Shown piece by piece: positions 11,519-24,740 of a DNA stretch of 64,000 bases; position 1 is the stretch's first letter, and each line of letters opens with the position of its first letter. The position numbers and the translations under genes were made by a program. The stretch comes from Xylona heveae TC161. Taxonomy: Eukaryota > Ascomycota > Xylonomycetes > Xylonales > Xylonaceae. The notes beneath the pieces were generated by a model. That model saw only the letters and a list, made by a program, of their open reading frames with translations, ran no database searches and was not told where the DNA came from. The stretch is from assembly GCF_001619985.1 (NCBI RefSeq), contig NW_017264206.1, positions 124,001-188,000 of the forward strand, given 5' to 3'.

Positions 11519-14398
11519 TATAGGAGTACGCTCGGTCCAGATGCCCCAATGCTGCCAAAGGAGTTGGCAAGCGGCGGCATGGGCCCAGGACCGACGACGA
11601 GAGTTTAGAAGGGTTTAAAAATTCGAGCTTGATTGAAGCGATAATTTGATAAACAGAAAGACAAAATTCAAGAAGACAATCACATCAAGGTATAAAAAAA
11701 GTAGATCCAGACAGCGAAAGTGGGCACAAGCGGCAATGAGAAAGTTATAATATCATATGCGATGAGAGCACATTCAAAGACGGCATGACATTGGTGGAGT
11801 GTGGCGGACAACGATGAAGGGGTACAACAAAACACGGGCCAATGGACCAAGGAACGGGGATTGGGAAGCAGATATCTCCAGGCTCCGAAGAGCAGGGACT
11901 TGGGACCAAGAATCAGGGCATTTTTGGACAGGGCAATGCATATTGAGCAGGCATCTAAACGTGGGGACGAGGGGGACGAGGGGTCCTCGGTCGAGGGGCT
12001 GAGTCGAAGCTCGCCCAAGAGATCCGACCTACAGGAAACGGCGAACGAGGCAAACACGCTCACAACGTCTTTACCACACGAGGGAGGCGACACTGCATCG
12101 CACGGCCCGTCGTTGGGTCAGGCACCGGCAACCGAGTGGACCGAAACTGGTCGCTCAAATGCAAATCGTGTACAGTACAAGTTTGCACCATTCAATTGGT
12201 ACACCCACTCACACTGAGAGATGGAGGACATCCCACGATTTGCGCGCATCCGCAGGGTTAGTTCGGGTCGGACTTTTTTTCTCTCTTCATATTCGACATC
12301 CCCCTGGCGTTGAGCATAGAGGGGTCAGGCTCGCAGTGGCATCGAGGTGCCGGAGAGTTCTATGCACCCTTGACGCGGTGGACCGTCGACTGGTAGAATC
12401 GCGAACCATGAGTGGCTTGCGTCGTTGCTGTGTCTTGCCGAGGGGACCGAAGCACTGGCAATAGACTGACTTGAACAGACCAAATCATTCTGTCGTAGTT
12501 CCATCGAGGTTCAAAGGGGGGAGAAAACAGAATGGCCGCGAAGGGTGAGATTGGCAGAAGCTGTTAGCTTCTCCGAACCCATTCTCAAAAAAGACGAAGC
12601 CTTAGCCTGGCTAGTTCAACTGCCGTCACGAACTGGATTCGGAGCTTACTTTCCAATGCCAGCGAGCGAGAGGGTATGGCGTCGTTAGCGTTGAACAGCG
12701 TCTTGCTTTCTGGCCGGTCTCTGCGTCCGTCAAGTCAGTGCGCTTGCCAGCGACAGTTGCGCCGCTGCAGTAGTGGAATGATGTTGTAGGCGCGGGCCGA
12801 AATTATGACTGACGGCAATCCCAATTCCTATCATCGCTTGCTCCTCCTCTAGGAGGAAAGCTCTTCTCAATCATGATCGACTTGTAGGACCGATCGGCAC
12901 CTTCCCCTCATTAATAATGGAAATTTCTTTGCATCCATGTTCGTTTCGCTGAAAATGACCACGGGGTCCTGGAAGGGCGCTTGTGACATGGAGGATGCCC
13001 GATTTCATTAGTAGAGACAAGGCGGACATAGTGTTCCAGCCGTGAGGGCGGGAAGAGGGAGAGGCGCAAAAGAAGGCTCGATCGAGCATGCCGGGTAGTC
13101 GCAGCAGTAACTTATTCCTTGGGTGGAAAAGACATGCGGACCATGGGCGGCCGTGCGCCGAAAACCCGTCTGGGTCTGATCTCGGAGGATCGAGCAAAGA
13201 GAAAACCAAAACCCCGGAGATTATTGACAAGGGTATTCATAAGAGCCGTCAACGCCGAGTCAGAGGAGAATTGGGGCAGAGGACGAGGGGGAGGGGTGGA
13301 AGGTACTCGTTCAACAAAAGCCAAACAACCGTGCGGAAATCAAGTGTAGAGAGACAAGGAACACTCTGAATTCAATTCAAGAAAGGAAGAGAGGACGTGA
13401 AAATTTGGACGAATCAATGATCCCAACACCTCCTTTCGTAGCGATAGTTCTGCCACGAGATTAAAGGACAACGAATCAAACAGCTGGCAGACATCACAAA
13501 GAAGGACCGGGAAGGGAATCATAGTCACTCAATACAATGAGAATAACAATAGCATGACGACGAGCAAGCATGAAACGAATGACGACAATGGCTGTCAATC
13601 GAGTAACACCCGACAGATCGCAAGCCACATTATTGAAGACACTCGCAGGGATGAGAAAGCCAAGCAAATGACTGTCCATCAACAGCGAACCCTCAAATGA
13701 AAAGTCTTGAATGGCGCCATGGTGGCCACAAGTCGGGTGGATTGGGCACACAGACGAAGGGAAAACAGAATGGGCGGCGACACTTGACTCCCCTGTCGGA
13801 TTTAATCGGAGTATCATGTATCCTCGGTCTCCCAGGCCAACCATGATTAATGAACATCAGTTGTCCATGTGTAAGAACAATTGTGGTTATTCAGTTCATT
13901 CGGGGATCATCGTGGAAAGTTTCATGTGCGGTCGGAGTTAGTAAAAGTGGGCACGTCAGGAGGAGAAGGTGTAGTAGCAAGGTCGAGAACTCGTGGTCGG
14001 CTCTTCGTAACGACAGTACAAATGAGCCAACCTGACAAACTCATCGCTTGAATATTATTCATCTTTGATAGGCGTTAGAAATGCTCATGAGCAGGAAATT
14101 AATTGGATCTTGATACGTTTTCGTATATGAACCGAATTCGAGGTATTTGAAAGAAAAAAAGATCAACTGCCGAGTGCCGAGTAACAGGTTTCCCCCGGGG
14201 GACAATTCGCGTGGAAGAATCGGCATCATCAACCATTCGTCTTGGCCGTCGCGATCACAATTTTCATTCATCGCTTTAATTGTCACGTTTTTGTTAGGGC
14301 TATCCACTATGGGTGGTGACAGATTTAGTGTATTCATGGCGAGTGTCAACGACTTTTACAGAAATCTCTAATACTTGTTTATAGAGCATGATCTAAAT
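11519..14398. promoter_or_regulatory. 2.9 kb gene-free region upstream of the LaeA-like gene
   Basis: No frame here resembles a protein family; the open frames (for example 11801-12217 plus and 12871-13230 minus) are short and of mixed composition. Both flanking genes are on the minus strand, so the region is the upstream DNA of the methyltransferase and the downstream DNA of the glycyl-tRNA synthetase. Candidate contents are a long 5' leader or a non-coding transcript, but I see no decisive signal. Confidence 0.4.
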
Positions 14399-16649
14399 CT
14401 AATCAACGTTCTGCTGGCCCTCGTACTCTGGAAGTCGCTTGAGCACGTCCGCCCACGTCTCTTGGCCATCGACCAGCTTCTTGATGGCATCAACAATCTG
14501 CTCCTCTGATCCACGCACCTGCTTGGTCGTGTCACGGTCACGAAGGGTGACGCTGCCATCCTTGACCGTCTGGAAGTCGACGGTTATACCAAGGGCAGTG
14601 CCGAGCTCGTCGTTACGGGCATATCGCTTACCAATGCTGGCCGATGAGTCGTCCACGCGGTTCGAGATGCCGACGGAGCGGAGGTAGTGGCTAAGTCGGC
14701 GAACAATTGGTGTGAACTCTGGGTTAGTTGAGAGGGGCACGAGAAGCACCTTGGTCGGAGCGACAGGCGGGGGGAAAGAGAGAATCTGATGTCATTGCAT
14801 GTTAGCAGATCAAACCGCAAGGACGGATATTAACTTGAACAAGAACTTACGCCACGAGCCTCGTCGCCCTCACGGGTCCAGTAGACGTGCTCCATCAAGC
14901 TGTAGAGGATACGGCCAATACCAAATGAGGGCTCAATGACGTTGGGGATGTACTCCCGAGTGTTCTCGACACGGGTGCGCTTCTCGATGGTGACAAGATC
15001 AGAGCCAAGTTCCACATTGCCATCAGCCACACCAGGAACTTCCACAACGATCTTGCCATTGGCCTTGAGTTGACCGGCGAAGGTCTCGCGCTGCTCCTGA
15101 GTCAGCGCCAATACAGCAGCCTCAACAGTCTTTCCATCCTTCTTGAACCGAGGGCCAAACTTCTTCTTGTCGAGGTCAATCTGCCATTCCTCAATCTTCA
15201 AGGGCTCGGCTCTCGTCTGTCTCACAACCAACGGCGCACCGGTCTTCTTGGCATGCACCGAAAGATCGTAAGCACTGCGGTCCGCACAGCCAACACACTC
15301 AATCCATCCATAGCTGGTCAGCAGTTCAGCGTCCCAGCAGTCGGCAGCATAGTGGGCCATTTCATTGGCCATGTGCTGACGGAAACGCAGCTTAGACTGG
15401 TCTACACCAATCTTCTCCAAGAAGAGCTTGATTCGAGCAAGGAAGTAACCAAGAGTCTCGTTGTCAACGAGGCCAATCTCAACAGCCTTGCCAATGGGCA
15501 TCGTCTCGACCTCAGTCCGGCCTGAGAGCTGGGTCTCCCGATTGAGCAACCGGAGCTCGACATCTTTGACCTCGTGGAAGCGCGAGTGCTTTTTGCCGCT
15601 TTCAGGGTCGACGAAATGCTCAATCTCAGCCATCAAGAACTCACGGACACGTAGAAGACCGGAACGGGGAGAGATTTCGTTTCGGTAGGACTTTCCAATG
15701 GAAGCGGAGGCGAAGGGCATGGCCTGCTGGTTGAATTCAAGCAGCTTAGCAAAGTTAAGGAACTGGCCCTGGGCAGTCTCTGGACGCAAGTATCCAGCAA
15801 GGTTTCCGCTGGGGCCAATGGCAGTCTGGAACATAAGGTTGAAGGCGATCGGGGGCTCAAGATCACCATTGGTGGCGGGGTTCTTGATGCCATACTTGTT
15901 GATGAGCATTCCAAGTTCAGGGCCGTCGTAGTTATCAATCTAAAGGATTCAACCTTGATGAGTACCTTGTAATGACATCTGGGTGCGAAACCATTACACA
16001 CCTTGGCCAGAACCTCCTCGTATTCCTGAACGGTAGCATCGTCCAGTTTGACGACCTTGATCTCCTTGACCTTCTTCTTCTTGTTCTTCTTATTGCAGTC
16101 CTCCTCCTCTTTCTCCTCAATCTTTTGCCCTCTTGCTTCCTTGTCACCCTTCAGTCTGGCCTCGAGAACCTCCTCGACAAGGTGGTCGGCACGGAAGATT
16201 TCTCCAGTCTTGGGGTCCTTGCACATCCAGTCGGCGAACTTGTCAACGTGTCCACTGGTCTTGAAGACCTCGTGCGGCGTCAGAACAGAGCAGTCCACCT
16301 CAAGCATGTCCTCCTCTAGGACGAAATGCTTTCGCCACAGATCGATGATGTTGGCCTGCAGGGAGCAGCCGGGAGGACCATAGTCGAAGAGTCCAGAGAC
16401 ACCACCGTAGATTTCATACGCCGGGGTGTAGAACATACGCCGACGGAGCATAGACTCCATGACGGGGCGGTCGAGAGGCTTCCCGGAGCGGGTAGTGGCA
16501 GTCGCCATAGCGGGGTCAATCTTTTTGATAACTTTGAATTTGAGAGAGGGGTTCGTCGCAGTAAAAGCTCGGATCTGCGTAACTCGAGGCGTCAGGCTCC
16601 GTAGGTTGAGATGAGAAGAACAGCGCAACAAGCTACACAGCTGGCGCAT
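14399..16649 (-). CDS. GRS1: glycyl-tRNA synthetase, probably cytosolic and mitochondrial
   Basis: This class II enzyme charges tRNA-Gly. Exons are 16002-16649, 14851-15939 and 14399-14785 (introns of 62 and 65 nt), giving 707 residues. Visible are the start of the catalytic core (FYTPAYEIYGGVSGLFDYGP), motif 2 (YRNEISPRSGLLRVREF), motif 3 (EPSFGIGRILYSLMEH) and the C-terminal anticodon-binding domain (KVLLVPLS onward). A lysine-rich insert lies at about residues 185-205. The ATG at 16649 adds a 47-residue leader rich in Arg, Leu and Ser with almost no acidic residues, as expected of a mitochondrial presequence. A second ATG at 16508 (MATATTRSGKP) would give the cytosolic form. Fungi usually make both forms from one gene, so alternative initiation is likely. 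It is divergent from RPF1, 337 bases away. Confidence 0.95.
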
Positions 16650-16986
16650 ATACCTCAATGTCCAGCTTAGCTGGATATTTTGACGGTAAGAGAATATGAG
16701 AGGATGAGCGAAGTAGAACAGCGTTCTCTTTCTCTCTACCAAACGACGTTTGAGAATGACTTATGACTCGAATGTCCCCTCGCTGTGTGTCGAGAAACAA
16801 TTTGTGACTTCCACCAATCAGAATGCAGATTTTCCTTTTTCTTCGGTAAAACGTTAATCCACCCTCCGTCTAGGGAAGAAATTCCGACCAATTTTCTTGT
16901 GACAGTCAACTCAACTACTGTCCTCTTCAAATCGTTATTCTTCTCATTACACAAGAGCATTTTCTTGACTCCACATTTGATTCGCG
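16650..16986. promoter_or_regulatory. bidirectional promoter, GRS1/RPF1
   Basis: Only 337 bases separate the start codons of the glycyl-tRNA synthetase gene (minus) and RPF1 (plus), so both core promoters must lie here. An in-frame TTG at 16742 extends the synthetase frame upstream. Both products serve protein synthesis, so shared growth control is plausible but not shown by the sequence. Confidence 0.6.
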
Positions 16987-18288
16987 ATGGGGTCTAGAAA
17001 CCAAGCGCTTTCATCTAAGGCTGCTTTGCCGTTCAAAACGAACAACAAAGAGCAGAGGCAACAGTTTTACGTCAAACAAAAAAAAGCCCGAGACAATATT
17101 AGACGTGATGAACGTTTTCGACGAAAACGCGAGGAAGCCAAAGACTCTTCGCTCAAAGAAGATCGATTGAAGCGCAATGTTCCAATGACAATTGACCGAA
17201 AAAGACAATGGGATGAAGTGGAAGGTGACGTTGGCGCGGGTTTAGGACTTGCCATTGACGTTTCCAGACTGAAGCGTCGAAAGGCGGACGATGAAGAGGA
17301 ACAGAAATCTGGTGAGGAGGACGAGAAGAGTAGCCACGCAGGGGAGTCTGAGCTGGAAGACTCAGAAGAAGGGGATGAGGATGATGACAAGGACAGCATG
17401 TTGGACTTCTCGAGCGAAGATGAGAACGAGGATGACGAAGATGACAATTCGTCGCGCGCAAAGAAGTCCAAGGCCAAAGCCAAATCAGACGAGGAGGAGC
17501 CTTCAGAATCTACATCAACGTCAACCAGACTAGATACTGCGCCCGAGGCTCTGACATCGAAATTCCCAACCCTTTTCACTGATGGCCCGCCTCCGACGCC
17601 CAAGATCCTAGTTACCACATCCATCAACAGCTCGCTTCACAATGAGGCAGAGATCCTTACAACACTTTTTCCCAACGCTGTCTACATTCCGAGATCTGCA
17701 CACCGATATGGGCATAAGTTTTCGATCAAGGAGATTGCCAAATTTGCCTCGAATCGCAACTACACTTCAATGTTGGTGTTAAAAGAGGATCAGAAAAAGC
17801 CGACTGGTCTCTCAGTGGTGCATCTTCCGAGTGGCCCAACATTTCATTTCAGTATTAGCAACTGGGTTGAAGGAAAGAAACTTCCCGGCCATGGCAGAGC
17901 GACCGATCATTACCCCGAGCTCATTCTGAACAATTTCCGCACGCCCCTGGGTGTCCTCACCGCGCAACTTTTCCGTACTCTATTCGTTCCTAAACCGGAG
18001 ATCATCGGACGCCAGGTTGTCACTATGCACAACCAGAGAGATTACATTTTTGTTCGACGACACCGATACGTTTTCCGTGAGAAACGTCAAACCGAGAAGG
18101 CAGTTGTTAGTGCCGATGGAAAGGAGATGAAAGGTGCTGAAGGGATCCGCGCAGGTCTCCAGGAGCTCGGTCCACGCTTCACGTTGAAGCTACGAAGAGT
18201 CGACAAGACCATTCAACGGGGAACCGAGGGTGTTGAATGGGAATGGAAAGCAAAGATGGACAAATCTCGGACCAAGTTCCAGCTGTAG
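16987..18288 (+). CDS. RPF1: RPF1, Brix-domain ribosome production factor
   Basis: Rpf1 is a nucleolar protein needed for 27S pre-rRNA processing and 60S subunit assembly. The single exon encodes 433 residues. First comes a basic N-terminus with an opening found in the family (ALPFKTNNKEQRQQFYVKQK). An acidic Glu/Asp/Ser tract follows at about residues 95-165. The Brix domain then runs from about residue 200 to 400, with PKILVTTSINSS, FPNAVYIPRSAHRYGHKFSI and FRTPLGVLTAQLFRTLF. The RDYIFVRRHRYVF and RFTLKLRRVDKTIQ stretches close the domain as in yeast Rpf1. The acidic tract makes this filamentous form longer than the yeast protein (295 residues). Confidence 0.95.
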   Translation: MGSRNQALSSKAALPFKTNNKEQRQQFYVKQKKARDNIRRDERFRRKREEAKDSSLKEDRLKRNVPMTIDRKRQWDEVEGDVGAGLGLAIDVSRLKRRKADDEEEQKSGEEDEKSSHAGESELEDSEEGDEDDDKDSMLDFSSEDENEDDEDDNSSRAKKSKAKAKSDEEEPSESTSTSTRLDTAPEALTSKFPTLFTDGPPPTPKILVTTSINSSLHNEAEILTTLFPNAVYIPRSAHRYGHKFSIKEIAKFASNRNYTSMLVLKEDQKKPTGLSVVHLPSGPTFHFSISNWVEGKKLPGHGRATDHYPELILNNFRTPLGVLTAQLFRTLFVPKPEIIGRQVVTMHNQRDYIFVRRHRYVFREKRQTEKAVVSADGKEMKGAEGIRAGLQELGPRFTLKLRRVDKTIQRGTEGVEWEWKAKMDKSRTKFQL

Positions 18289-21200
18289 TCCATGTCATAA
18301 GTCGGGCTTTGTTCTATGGGAAATTAGGTTTCCGGTCTTCTCTTGCATCAATCATCAGCGTGGAGTTTTTTTTTTTTTTTTTTCGTTTCGTCGGCCTTTT
18401 CTTGCTTAATGGGGTGTCTTTGCTTAGGGATCTTCAAAACATTTCAATCACCAAAAGTTAATCTTCTCCTGTTGAGTACCAAGCAGCCATATCTTTATCT
18501 TTTCTGGGTCCCAATCAATTTTTTTTCAGCTTTGAATTCTTGATATTTTTCATCTGCGCACTAAGGCTGCATCGAGATGAGTTGTTAGTGCCACTTCCGC
18601 TCATTGTATACACAGTTTCTTTCAGTCATTGATGTCTTTGCCTGCTTTTAATATCTATGGGGTCAGGTTTGAGGCTGTATGTTCTACTCTCACCCGTGCT
18701 GTTGTCACCTCAAATTTCGTGTAGTTGGTATAAATTTACGAAGACCATGAAGCTTCCGAGCATATGGTCCAAGGGACACTTTCTAACTTACATCAATTTC
18801 AGCGCATCATTGAAATGTTTCCATCCCTCTTATCATCTTGCTATTGTTTCATTTTTTACAGTTGGAAGTGGTCGTGTTTCGACAAATCACTGGAGTTTTT
18901 CGAGCAGGCCTTTCTCACTTTTTAATTCCAATAGAGTAAGAGAAACTTTGAACTTGAAGCCTTTCCAAACGCTCATTGAGACTGCGTCTTTCTCGTTTGT
19001 CTAAAGAGAAACCTCATGGGGAGTATAGAGCTCAGCGAATCGTAGTTAAGTATAATAAACGTTTGCGATCAAGTTTTCTTTTTAACATAGATGTGGTGAA
19101 ATAAATACTCACGGAAGAAATATATTTGTTGGGGCGAACTACATATATTAAAGAAGGCGCAATTCAAGATCTACCATGATCAACCTGTATATTCGATAAC
19201 TTACAAGTATTTACTTGATTCCCTATACAAAGGATGATTAAAAAATCCGAAGAGAAAAAATAAAAAAATAAAAAGAAAAAAAGAGAAAGAGAAAGGGAAA
19301 GAAACTGCCAAATCAAATGAAAATAAAAGATACGATAGATCACAACCTCTGAGTTGTTGAACTCCAACGTCTTCTCCACATATCCCGAAAAGGCAACATC
19401 GCGCGACGACCGCCAATGCAACGTTCATAAATCACAACAAAACAACAACAAAGAAAACACCGAAAAGGCAGAATGAACCTCAACTCAAGCTCAATCCGAC
19501 GTTGCCAAGTTTCAAGACCACGTTTGGAGGATCTACAAATGCCTACTGGTCCACATTTGCAAATTGCAACGATCCAGCCATCACCGTTCAAGCAGCGATC
19601 GACAATATTCGCCTCAAATATTACGTGCTTTAGCCTGGGACCAACGTCGACCTTTGAGGAGATCTCGAGAAGCCGGTGCGTTCTAGCCGGCACCCCGTCC
19701 CAACGTCCGGACATTGGGCCGCATTTGTATAGTATTCTGTCAGCAAGCTCACTTAGCCGTCATTTTGACAGGAGTCCGTCTCCAGCCTAGACCGAAAGCC
19801 GGTACCAAGAACACTGATATGAACGCCTTCGTAGCTAAAAGAACGAGCAGTTCACCACACTGGCTGAAATTTGGAGATACCAAAGTGGACCTGAATTATT
19901 TCACGGAGCTACGCATTACATGCTAATGTTTTAGAGCCGTTCTGCCTCAAGGTACTGTATTCGTCGACTCTCCTTATGTCTGCCATTTGACAAATTGGTT
20001 GAAAATGACTTTGTCATTTTCCTAGCATCTTCCTATTTGCAGATCAATTCATCGCTGGGAACAAATCGCGCGAATGTGGCACAGAAACATACTAGGTTAT
20101 CTCAGTCTTTTACAGTAGAAGATTGCACCATTTAGCGCCGGTTCAGTGGACCTTCAGCCTCTACTCCGTAGACTCTAATGGACGACAAAATGAAGAAGAT
20201 GTCTTGTCTAAATCTGTCATTGACTTCTTGTCCCGAACTCATTACGGCTGGTTGATATGAGACAGAAGGCTCACTACTTCATATTCACGAAAATCGACGA
20301 GGGTGAAGCCTCTGTGATCTAGGAAACTCAGCAGCTGAGAGACAGCGTCAGACGGATTCAACTCCGCCAAATGACCACCGAAATTGGCGTTCGCCGAAGC
20401 TCCTGCTCAGAGGATGGGAATCGCAGGGCGGGTCTCCTATGTTTATCGATTTTCTTACGCCATTAGGGGTTAATACACACATTTCTTCTCCGCAACGGGT
20501 CTAATTTCGCAAGTGATCGGCAGGGGCAATGCCAACGACAGTTCCAAATTGAAGCGCAAAAATCTCCATGCTTCTTGAAATACCTATAAACATTGAAGCT
20601 TGCAGCTCACATACGCTAGATTTTTTTCCGTGCCGCTCTCAGTCTCGTGTGCGCGACATTTGTGGTATTGCGATGCATGCCAAATGGGGGTCCATTGCAA
20701 CCGAACCAAACGGGCAAGACAAATACAGTATGAGTTGGTTGTGCGGGGAGCAGTGCGATCCAAGAAAGACGTGGTGTTAGTCCACTCCACCCTCTGTGTG
20801 AGACCGCTTATTCATTGCCTTTGCATTGAGTATCGTCCATCAGTTGGGAGGGCGGACTACTTCCATGACAGGAAAACTTGCCCTTGTCCGCCGATATGGG
20901 TCGTGGATCCAGCACGCGGCCTAAGATCGGCCCGGTCATCCTACGGAAAGTAAGGAGTCTGCAGGGACATGGGTGCAAATTATCCGTCGTGATGGGCACG
21001 GGTGAGAGCATGCCCATGCAACACGCGTCTCACGGTCAAATATAATGTTGATGACATTTGCATTTGACCTTGCATTTCGGAATCGATATTCCAATAGAGC
21101 ACAACATTTTCGGACGAGGAAATGTGGAGAGAAATATCCGATGAAAGCAAGGTGTGGACATTGACAGTTACAGCACGGAGATTGGGCCTTCCCTCTCCCC

Positions 21201-24200
21201 ACTCGGCTTCTCCACGTTGCGGAAGGGACGCGAGGAGAGACGGGACATCCCGGTCGACATGTTACCAGCAGTATTGATGATACTGGCAGCTCATCCTGAC
21301 GTGTGAGAGAATTTGACTCTCCGTAAAGGAAATGCTTTACAAAACATGCTTGCATGATCAATTATTCACCGGCCAGAGATCCAAACGAGCTTGACGATTT
21401 GGCAACGCAGGTCCACGTACCCCGTGCTACCCTCGGAGCATTGAAAGGTCGTATTGCCTTCTTGGCCTCCGATTTGGCAAGAGAGACATGACCTTTGCCC
21501 CTTCGAATTGGGTGTCACGACCTGTTATGACTGCATCTGTCAAAGCATGAGCTTATTCAACATGCAAAATCAAGATACGAAGTTTGGGTACACAGGTTCC
21601 ATGTCACAACTCCTGCCGAGTCAAGGTAAGGCTTCCTCAAGGTTAAGACCTAGCAATCTCAAACAGTTCACTCATGTAGCCTCAAATCTTGTTGCGCTCC
21701 TGGTGTCAAGCAACGGTGGGGTGGGATAGTCTGTCTCCACTGAATATTCACAAGCTGAATTGGAGCGGTCAAATAGGTACAGTTGGGGTTCAACCACCAA
21801 CTTCAGTCACCAAAGCAGCTTGAATGGTCATGCTCAAATGCAATGGTGTTCCAAAGAAGATTCTCGGGAAGATCGGCCTCTCTTTGCCGTTGGTGGGTTG
21901 GGAATATTGATCTGTTGTGGGTCCTGCCAACTTTGGTCCCGCGAACGTTTCACAAGGTACCATGTCCGGTCGGTTCAATGCCTTCGCTTGACGATGTTTG
22001 TTATCTCAATCATCAAGGCCGGAGGGATCTCCCATCCTCCACCAAAAGTGATAATGGAAGCCATCTTTGTCCATTGTGGAGCTCCGCCAATCCCAAGGCC
22101 CACGATAATGGGTCTTTAGGATCCTTCAAGCTCGTTCTCCGTGGTGTCTCCTGGATCGACATTCTCCTTGGGCTGGGATGAAATGCCATTTTTCTTCCAG
22201 GAAATATGAATGACTCTTATCCTTCGAAACTCACTTCTCGCATAGTCATCCATACCGCCAGAATGACCCTGGACAGCAATCGTCTCTATGGTGCAACGCG
22301 AGGCGGTAAAAGACGGTACAGTATCAAGTCAGATGAAATGAAGTTCGGGCATTCTCGTACATGCAGGCGCACCCATTTGGGGGCGAAGAAGGGGCGGAGC
22401 GAAAGTACCTTACTCTACGGTACTAGGTTCTGTATACACACTGCATACGGATGATCAACGCTGTTCCTCAATAATTATCCCTGTTCTGCATCTGCTTCGC
22501 GGGAGTGAGGTGGTTTGTGAAAGACCAATTAGAATTGGCTTCAAATGCTCGGGTCCGGCTTTGACGAGATTCTGGTTCGGCGACGAAGCGACCATGGTCA
22601 TTGACAATCAACCTAATCGGAAAAAGCCCTAGCTCCGGCACACCAGCAACAGGAACAGGAAACGAGATCGATCTTCAGCTTCTTTCGTCAACTTTAACAG
22701 GGAGATTGACGAACTGCACAGTAGATAACGTGAATGGATCACAACCGGAGATTTTGGAGAAGGAGGCAGAAGATGTCGAGCTGGAATCAACATGTATGAA
22801 ATGCTCCAAAGCGCACATCAATCGGCTCACACATATGAGAGTCTACAGAGGTACCATGTACTTGATCAACAACTCATCTATATCCAGTCATTCAACTGCT
22901 CATTGCACCTCCTTGCAGCATGTGTGCCGAAAAGTGCAATGAAATCCTGGAGGGGAGATATATGCTGATCGTCAGGCAAAACCTCCACCTTTTGGCTGGA
23001 AAGGTTTAGGACGAGATGCACGAGCTCGCCTGGTGTGACAAGCTCTTTACTGGGACGAGTTTAGCATGGCAAAATTCCCCTCAAGAGCAAGAGATGTCCA
23101 ACCCTGTATGACTACCGACTCAGTGGCATCGCAAGCAAGGTACAACCCCCCATGCTGTATGTCTCACTACTCCGGCAATGGGGCACCCCTCATCGTGCTC
23201 AGGTCCACGGGTTCCACATGCTGCCCTACTTGTTGATTCGCTTACTCCCTCAGGTAAGTTTCTCGCTCGTTACCAGTCGTGGCCAGTGACATTCAGAGAC
23301 GTCCCTCGGTCCTACTCCCTCGGTCCAAGATTGGCTCTGATCCACTCGGTTCCGGTAAAAGGGTACTGCACGGGCTTGGGGCATTGACACGGAGGTTTCT
23401 GTGTGGGCGTGCATGTCTATATTATGCTGTGACAGCCTGAATGAGACCATAAAATGACATGATCGAAGCCGTGGACCAGCCAGATAGACCGCATTGTCTC
23501 ATCTACTGTGCCTGATTTGGATGGAGAAATCCAAAATTCAATTTGGCGAATCACCAAATCACATTATGCGTCCCCCAGTACTGTTGGGGGTTCGAGAGGT
23601 GTCGAATGTCCAGACTGTCGCAGGTCGATGACTGAATAATAATTGCGCGACATGTCATGGGCGTTGTGCCCGGAGTGAATCAATATTGCTAACCCCCTCT
23701 TCAAGTTTCAGAGACGGGCTTCTCCGCTCTCACTGAATTTCTGTCATGTTCGACTCTGGGTCCTGAGGATTTCTCGTGGTTGGGATTGCTACATCTGGGT
23801 TCTGCTATGTGGACCAAGGAGGACTAAAGCGGAGCTTGTCGTCCTCGATTTGTGCCTGGGGCGAGGCAGAACGGGGACACTAAGAGTAACGGCGCCATCT
23901 TCAAGGGTTCTCCCCTTTTTATTGCCGACCGATCGTTATGGCCTTAGGGGCTGCACCACAACTAACTCCATCCAGTAGTGATACTCTTCGGCGAACAACA
24001 GGCATCTCCCAGCGCCCCTAATAACGCCGAACTTGGGCGTTGAGCGGCTCGCCGTTGTGTCGGGAAACGCAATTGATGCGACGGCTTTTCCAACCCCTGA
24101 CAAGAAGGAGAGCTTTTTGTTTTCCTTTTGGACCATAGTCTTGGCCCCTGCAAACCCCCTCAGCCCCAAGAAATTTTTCTTCCGCCAGTTGATCTCGCGC

Positions 24201-24717
24201 GACCTTCTGCTCGCTGCAAGCTTACAACGCGTGCGTTCTCGCTAGGTTTTCCTAGGCGCACCACACGCAAGGGGTCCACGACAGGCGGGTCTTTTTATTT
24301 CGCACGCCTGGTGAGCTGGAGTCGAGCTGAACTGAATAGACACGCGGAAAAATCCATGGTGACCGGGATTATACCTGCCGGTCACCGTCGCTCATGTGTG
24401 TGCGTGTGGAGCATGTGTTTTGGCCAATTTTGACCAAGGGCCTCATTACTGGCCGGTCGAAACGAGCTCCCAAACGGTCCCCCAGAAGGAAACACGGGGC
24501 TCCTCATCGAGTATGAACGTACCGTTCAAGGCTCTCTACGGACCCAGAAAGACAAAACGCTTCCCAATATTTTGTACTAGCGCTCAATTGATGTCTGACG
24601 CACCGCGCTGTCTGCTCGACTAGCAGGTTGCAGATGCTGTACGACTCCACTGTGACGACGGCCTTATACTCTATGTCACCTTGTCCGTGCTCGACACCAG
24701 ACACCATAGGCACCAAG

Positions 24718-24740
24718 AGAGAGAGAGAGAGAGAGGGGAG
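24718..24740. repeat. (GA)n microsatellite
   Basis: About nine GA dinucleotides stand in a purine-rich stretch that continues as GGGGAGAGAGGAAG. It lies in the gene-free region, about 0.9 kb before the CRIB-motif gene. Confidence 0.8.

Noticed and set aside
11801-12217. 138-residue plus-strand frame upstream of the methyltransferase
   Set aside because: The hydrophilic sequence has no motif, and an equally long frame lies opposite it; no basis to prefer either.
17067-17627. Long Ser-rich minus-strand frame opposite RPF1
   Set aside because: It is the mirror of the acidic Glu/Asp tract of RPF1 (GAR/GAY codons read as TCN/YTC).
19340-19714. 124-residue minus-strand frame in the large gene-free block
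   Set aside because: Cys- and Arg-rich, no recognised motif, frames on the opposite strand equally open, no splice support.
22601-22942. 113-residue plus-strand frame
   Set aside because: It opens from TTG rather than ATG and resembles nothing; composition is the best in the block but insufficient.
23575-23605. tRNA-like B-box (GGTTCGAGAG)
   Set aside because: The motif deviates from the consensus and no matching acceptor and anticodon stems or A-box were found.
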